A stretch of 64,000 nt of DNA. It comes from Candidatus Polarisedimenticolia bacterium (GTDB lineage: Bacteria; Acidobacteriota; Polarisedimenticolia; Gp22-AA2). The position numbers and the translations under genes are program-made. The DNA is taken from NCBI GenBank assembly GCA_036001465.1, contig DASYUH010000006.1, positions 1-64,000 on the forward strand, given 5' to 3'. The notes below the pieces were generated by a model that saw nothing but the letters and a program-made list of their open reading frames with translations, did not search any database and was not told where the DNA came from. Below, in pieces: positions 30,703 to 37,557 of this stretch; position 1 is the stretch's first letter, and each line of letters opens with the position of its first letter.

Positions 30703-30795
30703 TCATACGTGCCGGTTGATATACGGGGCAAACTGCACGGCGTCAACAGCTTTCGGGCCACTCTGCATCCCGAGTGCCATATGGTGCAACGTCAT
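30703..30795 (-). CDS. putative upstream ORF in the leuA leader
   Basis: A 30-codon ORF beginning MTLHHMALGMQSG and ending FAPYINRHV. A GGCGGGAAAG sequence lies immediately before its ATG, and it stops 15 nt before the leuA start. It has only two Leu codons, so it is not a classical leucine attenuator. Its location and ribosome site suggest a leader peptide or coupling ORF. Coding status needs comparative support. Confidence 0.35.
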   Translation of the reverse strand: MTLHHMALGMQSGPKAVDAVQFAPYINRHV

Positions 30796-30850
30796 CTTTC
30801 CCGCCTGCGCCGGAGTCGTCATCAGGGGCGTGACCCCAGAACGGACGCGG

Positions 30851-30880
30851 AGTATAACAGACTTACCGACCGGTCGGAAA
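30851..30880 (-). promoter_or_regulatory. leuA-operon promoter with operator-like palindrome
   Basis: On the minus strand TTTCCG (30880-30875) and TATACT (30856-30851) are 18 bp apart. The perfect 12-bp palindrome CCGACCGGTCGG (30866-30877) overlaps the -35 box and spacer, where a TetR-type repressor would block polymerase. No regulator gene is adjacent. Confidence 0.5.
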
Positions 30881-30968
30881 GCCGATCAAGGATCGGAGCC
30901 CGGCGCCCACCCTGATTCACCATGCGCAACGCCAGGGGCCGCCCGCGTTCCGCGCCGCGCGACGCAGG

Positions 30969-30997
30969 TTGACAGGTTCCGGAACGCGTGGTAATTT
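30969..30997 (+). promoter_or_regulatory. promoter of the SAM-riboswitch operon
   Basis: TTGACA (30969-30974, perfect -35) is followed after 17 bp by TAATTT (30992-30997). Transcription would start near 31004, about 50 nt before the SAM-I aptamer. Confidence 0.65.
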
Positions 30998-31053
30998 TCC
31001 AGGGTCTTCATCTTCGAGGAGGGCGGCCGCGCACTAAAAAATACAATCCAGCA

Positions 31054-31177
31054 CTTCCATCTTATCCAGAGTGGGGGAGGGACAGGCCCGACGATCCCAC
31101 GGCAACCGATCCCGGTACGGGAACCCCGGTGCCAACTCCTGCGGGGCTCATCAGCCTCGGCAGATGAGAGACGGAAG
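31054..31177 (+). promoter_or_regulatory. SAM-I (S-box) riboswitch aptamer
   Basis: The conserved S-box core is visible in order: CTTATCCAGAG, GGGGGAGGGACAGGCCCGACGA, CCCACGGCAACC, then GGTGCCAACTCCTGCGG and the closing GATGAGAGACGGAAG. The P1 helix forms between CTTCCATCTTATC at 31054 and GATGAGAGACGGAAG ending at 31177. It is followed 20 nt later by an intrinsic terminator, the normal arrangement for SAM-triggered termination. Confidence 0.93.
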
Positions 31178-31197
31178 GCGAAGGAGTCGTTCCCCCG

Positions 31198-31229
31198 AAC
31201 CTCTTCGACGTCGTCTCGAAGAGGTTTTT
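31198..31229 (+). terminator. riboswitch expression-platform terminator
   Basis: AACCTCTTCGA (31198-31208) pairs perfectly with TCGAAGAGGTT (31216-31226), followed by a T5 tract (31225-31229). Parts of its 5' arm and loop (CTTCG, GTCTC) can instead pair with the P1 3' strand (CGAAG, GAGAC), giving an antiterminator when SAM is low. Confidence 0.9.
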
Positions 31230-31254
31230 CTATTTCAGCGGCAGGAGACGCAGC

Positions 31255-32319
31255 GTGACATCCGGAACGAAGGACGGGAGGGAGCAGCCGGCGGTCGACG
31301 TGCCGGCGCGCTACTCCCGCCAGGTGCTGTTCGAGGAGATCGGGCGCGAGGGGCAGGCCCGCCTGATGGCGTCGCGCGCGGTCCTGGTCGGCTGCGGCGC
31401 CCTGGGGACGGTGCAGGCGTCGCTCCTGGTCCGCGCCGGCGTCGGCACGCTGCGCGTCATCGACCGCGACTTCGTCGAGGAAAGCAATCTACAAAGGCAG
31501 ATCCTCTTCGACGAAGAGGACGTGAAGTCGCTCCTCCCCAAGGCGGTGGCAGCCGAGAAGAAGCTCCGGGCGACCAATTCCCTGGTCCAGGTCGAGGGCC
31601 TGGTCGAGGACCTGAACGCCGCGTCGATCGGCCGCCTGCTCGACGGCTTCGACCTGGTGCTCGACGCCACCGACAATTTCGACGCCCGCTTCCTGCTCAA
31701 CGACTACTGCGTCAAGACCTCGATCCCCTGGGTGTACGGCGCCTGCGTGGGATCGTACGGCCTGACCTTCCCGATCCTTCCCGGAGAGACGGCGTGCCTG
31801 CGCTGCGTGTTCGAGACCGCGCCGCCCCCGGGCCTCTCCCCCACCTGCGACACCGCCGGCGTCCTCGGGCCCATCGTCGGACTGGTGGCATCGCTCCAGG
31901 CGGCGGAGGCGCTCAAGATCCTGGCCGGCCGGCGCGATCGCGTGACCCGGAAGATGTCGGTCACCGACGTCTGGGAGGGGCGCCTGAGCCAGATCGACCT
32001 GCCGCCGCGCAACCCCGACTGCCCGTGCTGCGGCCGTCGCGAGTTCCCCTATCTCGAGGGCTCGCTCGGATCGGACACGGCCACCCTGTGCGGCAGGAAC
32101 GCCGTGCAGATCCGCAGGAAGGACGGGCTGCGGCTCGACCTGGACGAAGTCGCGAAGCGTCTCGGCCACGTCGGCACGGTCGAGAAGAATCGCTTCCTGC
32201 TGCGCGCCGATATCGACGCCTGCCGCCTGACGGTCTTTGCCGACGGCCGCGCCATCATCAGCGGCACGACCGACCCGGCGGTGGCCAAGTCCCTGTATGC
32301 CCGCTACGTGGGCACCTGA
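31255..32319 (+). CDS. E1-like (ThiF/MoeB/HesA) sulfur-carrier adenylyltransferase
   Basis: A 354-residue ATP-dependent enzyme that would adenylate the C-terminal Gly of the MoaD-like protein encoded three genes downstream. Visible features: RYSRQVLFEEIGREGQ, nucleotide motif GCGALGTVQASLLVRAGVG (~47), the Arg-finger/ATP segment ESNLQRQILF, DATDNFDARFLLND, and structural-zinc Cys pairs CLRC (~182) and CPCC (~256). The C-terminal ~70 residues form a small extra domain ending DPAVAKSLYARYVG, common in ThiF-like proteins and without rhodanese motifs. GTG start with AGGAG 8 nt upstream. First gene after a SAM-I riboswitch. The sulfur would come from the following cysteine desulfurase. Confidence 0.92.
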   Translation: MTSGTKDGREQPAVDVPARYSRQVLFEEIGREGQARLMASRAVLVGCGALGTVQASLLVRAGVGTLRVIDRDFVEESNLQRQILFDEEDVKSLLPKAVAAEKKLRATNSLVQVEGLVEDLNAASIGRLLDGFDLVLDATDNFDARFLLNDYCVKTSIPWVYGACVGSYGLTFPILPGETACLRCVFETAPPPGLSPTCDTAGVLGPIVGLVASLQAAEALKILAGRRDRVTRKMSVTDVWEGRLSQIDLPPRNPDCPCCGRREFPYLEGSLGSDTATLCGRNAVQIRRKDGLRLDLDEVAKRLGHVGTVEKNRFLLRADIDACRLTVFADGRAIISGTTDPAVAKSLYARYVGT

Positions 32320-32332
32320 AGCCGGAGCCGCC

Positions 32333-33490
32333 ATGATCTATCTCGACAACGCCGCCACGTCGTTTCCCAAGCCCGAGCCGGTCTACCGGGGCATGGAGGA
32401 GTTCGTGCGCGCCTCCGGGGCCAACCCGGGACGGGGCGGCCACCGGCGCGCCGTCGAGGCCGAGGGGATGATCAACGACACGCGGCGGCTCCTGGCCCGC
32501 CTCCTCGGCGTCCCCCGCCCCGAGCGGATCGTCTTCGGCCATAACGCCACCGACGGGCTGAACATGGCGATCAAGGGGGTGGTGCGTCCGGGCGACCACG
32601 CCATCACCTCGGTCCTCGAGCACAACTCCGTGTCGCGGCCGCTCAACCGCCTCGAGCAGGACGGCGTCATCGCCCTCACGCGCGTGCCCGCGACCTCCGA
32701 CCACCTGATCGACCCGGACGAGATCGCCCGGGCCTTCCGGCCGAACACCCGGCTGGTGGCGCTGACCCAGGCCTCGAACGTCACCGGCACGATCCAGCCG
32801 ATCGCCGCCATCGGCCGGATCGCCCGCCAGCACGGCGCGCTGCTCCTGGTCGACGCGGCGCAGAGCGCCGGAGTCGTGCCGATCGACTGCGAGCGGGACG
32901 GCATCGACCTCCTGGCGTTCACGGGACACAAGGGGCTGCTCGGGCCGACCGGGACCGGCGGGCTCGTGGTCGGCGAGCGCGCCGAGGTCCGTACCTGGCG
33001 GGAAGGGGGCACGGGAGGAGACTCGACCCGCCCGGTGCAGCCCGAGGAGTTCCCGCACCGCCTCGAAGGGGGGACGCCGAACGTCTTCGGCATCGCCGGG
33101 CTGCGCGAAGGGGTGCGGCTCCTCCTGGAGCGCGGCGTCGAGACCGTCCTGGCGCACGAGCGCGGCCTGATCAGGGTTTTCCTCGAGGCACTTCAGCGGC
33201 CCGGTAAGCTGGCCTGGTACGGCGCCGATCGCGTCCTGGCCGATCGCAACGGCGACGGCCGGGTCGGTCTCGTGAGCGTCAACCTGCCGGCCTTCGCCCC
33301 CGCCGAAGTGGGCGCCATCCTGGACGAGCAGTTCGACATCGCCGTGCGCCCCGGCCTGCACTGCGCCCCGTACGCCCACAGGCATCTCGGCACCTTCCCA
33401 CAGGGAACGGTGCGCCTGAGCGCCGGGATCCTGACGACGGCCGACGACATGCGCCGGGCGGCCGCCGCCTTCGACGAGATCAGCGCATGA
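32333..33490 (+). CDS. cysteine desulfurase-like class V aminotransferase
   Basis: A 385-residue PLP protein of the SufS/NifS-related family (the am_tr_V cysteine-desulfurase-like group). YLDNAATSFPKP starts the protein. The PLP Lys is in AFTGHKGLLGPTG (~199) and the persulfide Cys in RPGLHCAPYAHR (~343). RLEGGTPNVFGIAGL is also typical. It likely removes sulfur from cysteine and passes persulfide to the E1/sulfur carrier pair. It lies 13 nt after the adenylyltransferase and its stop overlaps the next start by 4 bp. Confidence 0.92.
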   Translation: MIYLDNAATSFPKPEPVYRGMEEFVRASGANPGRGGHRRAVEAEGMINDTRRLLARLLGVPRPERIVFGHNATDGLNMAIKGVVRPGDHAITSVLEHNSVSRPLNRLEQDGVIALTRVPATSDHLIDPDEIARAFRPNTRLVALTQASNVTGTIQPIAAIGRIARQHGALLLVDAAQSAGVVPIDCERDGIDLLAFTGHKGLLGPTGTGGLVVGERAEVRTWREGGTGGDSTRPVQPEEFPHRLEGGTPNVFGIAGLREGVRLLLERGVETVLAHERGLIRVFLEALQRPGKLAWYGADRVLADRNGDGRVGLVSVNLPAFAPAEVGAILDEQFDIAVRPGLHCAPYAHRHLGTFPQGTVRLSAGILTTADDMRRAAAAFDEISA

Positions 33491-34809
33491 GCTACGTCAA
33501 GAGCCTGAAGTGCAGGGAGTGCGGCGCCGAGTTTCCGGTGGCCCCCCGGGCCATCTGTGAGGAGTGCTTCGGCCCGCTCGAGGTGACGTACGACTACGCG
33601 GCCCTGCGCCGCTCCTTCGGTCCGGACGCGATCGCCGGGCGGGCCCGCTCGATGTGGCGCTACCGCGAGCTCCTTCCGGTCGACGGCGGGGACATACTCG
33701 GCCTTGAAGTCGGCTGCACGCCGCTCGTCCGGGCCGATCGGCTGGCGCGGACCCTGGGGGTCGACGAGCTGTACGTCAAGAACGACGCGGTGAACTTCCC
33801 CACCCTGTCGTTCAAGGACAGGGTCGTGTCGGTCGCCTTGACCAAGGCGCGCGAGTTCGGCATGACCACCGTCGGCTGCGCCTCGACCGGCAACCTGGCG
33901 AACGCCGTCGCCTCCCAGGGGGTGCGCCACGGCTTCGAGACCTGCATCCTGGTGCCCGAGGACCTGGAGGCCGCGAAGATCCTCGGCACCACGGTCTACG
34001 GCGCCCGCCTGGTCGGCGTGCGGGGGGACTACGATCAGGTCAACCGGCTGTGCAGCCAGATCGCCGACCGCTTCGGCTGGGGAATCGTCAACGTCAACCT
34101 GCGTCCCTTCTACGGCGAGGGCTCCAAGACCGTCGGGTACGAGATCGCCGAGCAGCTCGGCTGGAAGCTCCCCGCCAGCCTGGTCTGCTGCATGGCGGGG
34201 GGATCGCTGCTGACCAAGATCGGCAAGGCGTTCGACGAGCTTCGGCTCCTCGACATCATCGACGACGGCCCGACCAGGCTGTACGGCGCGCAGGCGCGGG
34301 GCTGCAACCCGATCGTCGCGGCCGTCCAGGACGGCACCGGCGAGATCCGCCCGGTGAAGGCGCGCACCATCGCCCGGAGCCTTGCCATCGGCAATCCGGC
34401 GGACGGCTATTACGCGGCGCGCGCCATCAGGGAGAGCGGCGGCTGGGCGGAGGACGTCACCGACGACGAGATCGTCGAAGGCATCCGCCTGCTGGCCGGG
34501 ACCGAGGGGATCTTCGCGGAGACGGCCGGCGGTGTGACCGTCGCCGCGGCGCGAAAGCTGATCGCGAGCGGCCGCATAGAGCGACACGAGCCGATCGTCC
34601 TGGTGATCACCGGCAATGGACTGAAAACGACCGACGCGCTCGCCGCGACCGCCCCCGCCTACCCGGTCATCGAGCCGAGGCTCGAGGCCTTCGAGGGGGT
34701 TCTGGCGGCCACGGCGGCCGATCGTTCCGGGAGCGTCGCCACCGGCGCGTTCCCTTCATCCGGGCGCTCCGCCCCCGCGGCGCCCCTTTCATCGATCCGG
34801 ACGTTGTGA
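33487..34809 (+). CDS. threonine synthase-like PLP enzyme, candidate thiocarboxylate-dependent sulfhydrylase
   Basis: A 440-residue fold-type II PLP protein. It starts with a zinc-ribbon (CRECG ... CEECFG), then LEVGCTPLVRADRLA, the PLP Lys in FPTLSFKDRVV (~112), STGNLANAVASQG and AGGSLLTKIG. This is the long threonine synthase type that uses O-phosphohomoserine. Its operon holds no other threonine genes but does hold a SAM riboswitch, a desulfurase, an E1 enzyme and a MoaD-like protein. I infer it may replace phosphate on O-phosphohomoserine (or a related ester) with sulfur from the carrier thiocarboxylate, as CysM does with CysO. Canonical threonine synthase activity remains possible. ATGA overlap with the desulfurase. 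Confidence 0.88.
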   Translation: MSYVKSLKCRECGAEFPVAPRAICEECFGPLEVTYDYAALRRSFGPDAIAGRARSMWRYRELLPVDGGDILGLEVGCTPLVRADRLARTLGVDELYVKNDAVNFPTLSFKDRVVSVALTKAREFGMTTVGCASTGNLANAVASQGVRHGFETCILVPEDLEAAKILGTTVYGARLVGVRGDYDQVNRLCSQIADRFGWGIVNVNLRPFYGEGSKTVGYEIAEQLGWKLPASLVCCMAGGSLLTKIGKAFDELRLLDIIDDGPTRLYGAQARGCNPIVAAVQDGTGEIRPVKARTIARSLAIGNPADGYYAARAIRESGGWAEDVTDDEIVEGIRLLAGTEGIFAETAGGVTVAAARKLIASGRIERHEPIVLVITGNGLKTTDALAATAPAYPVIEPRLEAFEGVLAATAADRSGSVATGAFPSSGRSAPAAPLSSIRTL

Positions 34810-34834
34810 CGTCCGGCCGCAACGGGAGACCTTC

Positions 34835-35110
34835 ATGCCAGTGCAGGTGAGAATTCCTTCGGTCCTGCGCCGCCAGACCGGCGGCGACGAATCGGTCCAG
34901 CTCGACGGCGCCACGCTCGGCGACATCCTCGACGGGCTCGAAACCCGCTACGAAGGCCTGCGCGGCAAGCTGCGCGGACCGAAGGGGGAGATCCGCCGTT
35001 TCGTCAACATCTACGTCAACGACAGCGATGTCCGCCTGCTCGAGGGATCCACCACCCCGGTCACCGACGGCGACGAGGTGATCATCATTCCGGCCGTGGC
35101 GGGGGGCTAG
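34835..35110 (+). CDS. MoaD/ThiS-like ubiquitin-fold sulfur carrier
   Basis: A 91-residue beta-grasp protein (PVQVRIPSVLRRQTGG ... DGDEVIIIPAVAGG) ending exactly in Gly-Gly, the residues adenylated and thiocarboxylated by E1 enzymes. TLGDILDGLETRYEGL is the typical helix. It is the last gene of the SAM-regulated operon, 25 nt after the threonine-synthase-like gene. CysO of Mycobacterium and HcyS of Wolinella are known examples of such carriers feeding amino-acid biosynthesis. A molybdopterin role is unlikely, as no moa genes are nearby. Its stop overlaps the convergent peptidase gene. Confidence 0.92.
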   Translation: MPVQVRIPSVLRRQTGGDESVQLDGATLGDILDGLETRYEGLRGKLRGPKGEIRRFVNIYVNDSDVRLLEGSTTPVTDGDEVIIIPAVAGG

Positions 35111-37401
35111 AGGCCTGTCCGAGCATCGGGCGTGGCGGTGATCGACAGCAGCCCCTCGGCCCGGTGCAGGTGGGCGGTCGCCTCGTCGAGAGCCTGGGTG
35201 TAGAGGTCCACCTGCCTCAGGAGGGTCCCCTCCTGGTCCAGCTCCAACGGCCAGCGCAGGCCCGGGAGGCGCGCCTCGGTGAGCCCGGGGACGGGGCGCG
35301 GCGGCGCCACCCAGAGGCCCCTGTACCACGGATGGCCCGGCAGCCCGTTCTCGGAAAAAAAGGCCTTCTCCGCCTCGGACACCTCGCGGTTGACGGCGGC
35401 GAGCCGCTCGGGGAGGGGGCGAAGCGGCCAGTCCTGGACGGTCAGGATCTCGTCGCGCTCGCGGGCGAACGATTCGGCCGCGTCGCGGAAGCGCCTGAGC
35501 GCACGCTCCACCGGCCGCAGGAGCTTGGGCGAGGCGTGGCGCTCTCCGGCCCGCTCTTCCAGGTCCTCGAACGCCCGGCCCCAGGCCGCCGCCGTGCCGT
35601 CCGGATCGAGCGGCAGGACCGGGGCCATCGCGAGCCGCAGGCCGAGGCGCCCCTGGAATTCCGCCATCATGCGGTGCAGCCGGAACTGCGGATCGACGAC
35701 CGTCGTCATCCAGTGCCGGTTCTCATACAGCGAGTGATACATGCCGTAGTCGGCGCCGTAGTACATGTCGCTGCCCGGCAGCGCCAGGAACTCCACGAAC
35801 GGCGTCTGGTCGTCCCCCAGCGGCACGTCGTCGATCTGCGGCTCCACGAGCGGCTTCTCCGCCGTCCCGCCGATCTCGAAGGCATCCACCGAGGGGACCC
35901 CGCGGAGCTTGTTCTGCAGCCGGACCCACTCGTCGAACAGGCTCCCCTTTCCCGTGGGCCCGGGAACGTCCGCCGCGGTCTCCCGGAACAGCCGGTGCAG
36001 GCAGGGGCTGGCCCCGACGTACAGCGGCCGCTCGCCGTTGAACACGGCGGAGTCCATGTTGATCACCGCCGCCCCCTTGCGCCTCAGGACCTCGGCATTC
36101 GCCTCCGCCCACTCGGTCGATCCCCCCAGGTTCATCTCCTCGGCGTCCCAGAACGCGACGACGATCGTGCGGCGCGGCTGCCAGCCGAGCCCCTGCATCC
36201 TGCCGAACGAGCGCAGGATTTCGAGGAGAGCCGCCGTTCCGCTGGACGGATCCCCGGCGCCGTAGATCCAGGCGTCATGATGGTTCCCCAGGATCACCCA
36301 CGAGTCGGGCTCCTCCTTCCCCGGGATGCGCACCAGGACGTTGCGGATGGTATCGGTCCGCCGCTGCATCTCGACCGACAGCCTGACTCTCGCCGGACCA
36401 GGGCCGAGGCGATAGGACTCGACCAGCGTGACGTCACGCGGCGCGCCGGCCGCAGCGGCCCCTCCCGGCCGTTTCCTCAGCCCTCCCTGCATCCGCCCCG
36501 GCGCCTCGGGGCCTTCCAGGTGCGTGAGGATCAGCGCCGCGTCGCGATAGGAGATCGGCAGCACCGGGATCCTCGGCAGCCCCTCGACCTTCTTCGGATC
36601 GAGGCGCTTCGCCCCCGGGACGGACGCCCACCCCGGGCTCAGTGGATCCCCCTCGTAGGGCGTGTCGACGAGCGTGCGCCGCATGATCGATCCGGGCGGG
36701 CGCCAGCCGCCCTGCGGATAGACCGGCCCGTGGATGAAGCCGTCCTCCTGGGGATCGGCGTAGAGGATCGCTCCCACGGCCCCCTTCTCCTGGGCCCGCA
36801 GGACCTTGCGCCCCTCCCCTTCGCCGAAGTAGCGCATCAGGACGATGCGCCCCTTGAGATCGATGCCGCGCTCCTCGAGGGCGCGGAATTCGGCCACCGT
36901 TCCCTGGCCGGCGTACACCACCTCCCCTTCCGCGGTGCCCGATCCGCTGTAGGCGCAGAACGCCAGGTGGTCCCCGGTGCGCTGCGCGAACGGATCGCCG
37001 GGGACGACGTCCTCCGCCAGCGACAGGGGTTTTCTGATCGGCGCCGTCAGGGCAATCGACCGGGTCCCCGGATGAGATCCATAGAACAGGTAGGGGGTGA
37101 CCTCCGGCTTGAAACCGGCCTTCTCCGCTTCCTGCCTGATGAACAGGGCGATGCGCCGCGATCCTTCGGTGCCGGCGCGGTGCGGCTCTTTGGTCAGCTC
37201 CTGGTGCGTGCGGGAGATGCGGCTGCGATCGAGGTGCGACACGAACTGCTTCTCGATCGATCGCTCCTCGTCCCAGGCGGGGCTGCTGAAGCCCAGAGGC
37301 AGCGAGTCCCGCTCCGGCTCTCTGCCGAGGACGGAGCCGCCCGGCGCGACGAGGGTGCCCGCGGCTGCCAGGCAGAGGGCCAGGAGATGGGTGCGCTGCA
37401 T
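35107..37401 (-). CDS. secreted M28 zinc peptidase, glutamate carboxypeptidase II (NAALADase)-like
   Basis: A 764-residue exported peptidase. A signal peptide (HLLALCLAAAGTLVAPGG) precedes a PA-domain region (GQGTVAEFRALEERGIDLKG; RAQEKGAVGAILYADP), an M28 catalytic domain with Zn ligands in GNHHDAWIYGAGDPSSGTA (~375) and the catalytic Glu in FWDAEEMNLGGSTEW (~417), and a transferrin-receptor-like dimerisation domain at the C-terminus. PGSDMYYGADYGMYHSLYEN carries the last His ligand. Domain order and length match GCPII/PSMA homologues. It probably trims peptides in the periplasm or outside. It converges on the MoaD-like gene with a 3-bp tail overlap and is not part of that operon. Confidence 0.92.
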   Translation of the reverse strand: MQRTHLLALCLAAAGTLVAPGGSVLGREPERDSLPLGFSSPAWDEERSIEKQFVSHLDRSRISRTHQELTKEPHRAGTEGSRRIALFIRQEAEKAGFKPEVTPYLFYGSHPGTRSIALTAPIRKPLSLAEDVVPGDPFAQRTGDHLAFCAYSGSGTAEGEVVYAGQGTVAEFRALEERGIDLKGRIVLMRYFGEGEGRKVLRAQEKGAVGAILYADPQEDGFIHGPVYPQGGWRPPGSIMRRTLVDTPYEGDPLSPGWASVPGAKRLDPKKVEGLPRIPVLPISYRDAALILTHLEGPEAPGRMQGGLRKRPGGAAAAGAPRDVTLVESYRLGPGPARVRLSVEMQRRTDTIRNVLVRIPGKEEPDSWVILGNHHDAWIYGAGDPSSGTAALLEILRSFGRMQGLGWQPRRTIVVAFWDAEEMNLGGSTEWAEANAEVLRRKGAAVINMDSAVFNGERPLYVGASPCLHRLFRETAADVPGPTGKGSLFDEWVRLQNKLRGVPSVDAFEIGGTAEKPLVEPQIDDVPLGDDQTPFVEFLALPGSDMYYGADYGMYHSLYENRHWMTTVVDPQFRLHRMMAEFQGRLGLRLAMAPVLPLDPDGTAAAWGRAFEDLEERAGERHASPKLLRPVERALRRFRDAAESFARERDEILTVQDWPLRPLPERLAAVNREVSEAEKAFFSENGLPGHPWYRGLWVAPPRPVPGLTEARLPGLRWPLELDQEGTLLRQVDLYTQALDEATAHLHRAEGLLSITATPDARTGL

Positions 37402-37557
37402 GGTTGTGGCGCGTCCGCGGCGCGCCGCCGAGGCTCGATCGGCTTCGGGAACGGACGGGAACGTCCCCGGCCGGCGGCGCTGGCGGGGGAGTCTAGCAGA
37501 TCGTGGCGGGAGGAGCCCGGCCCAATGCTCGGACTGGCTGCCGGAGCGGACTTCCGA

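Noticed and set aside
34835-35110. MoaD-like protein as a molybdopterin synthase subunit serving the molybdenum hydroxylase at 41-45 kb
   Set aside because: It is in a SAM-riboswitch operon with desulfurase, E1 and a threonine-synthase-like enzyme, with no moaE or other moa genes; the distance and regulation point to sulfur amino acids.
35107-37401. M28 peptidase as the protease releasing the amino acid from the sulfur carrier (as Mec does for CysO)
   Set aside because: It has a signal peptide, is on the opposite strand and belongs to the GCPII type, whereas Mec is a cytoplasmic JAMM protease.
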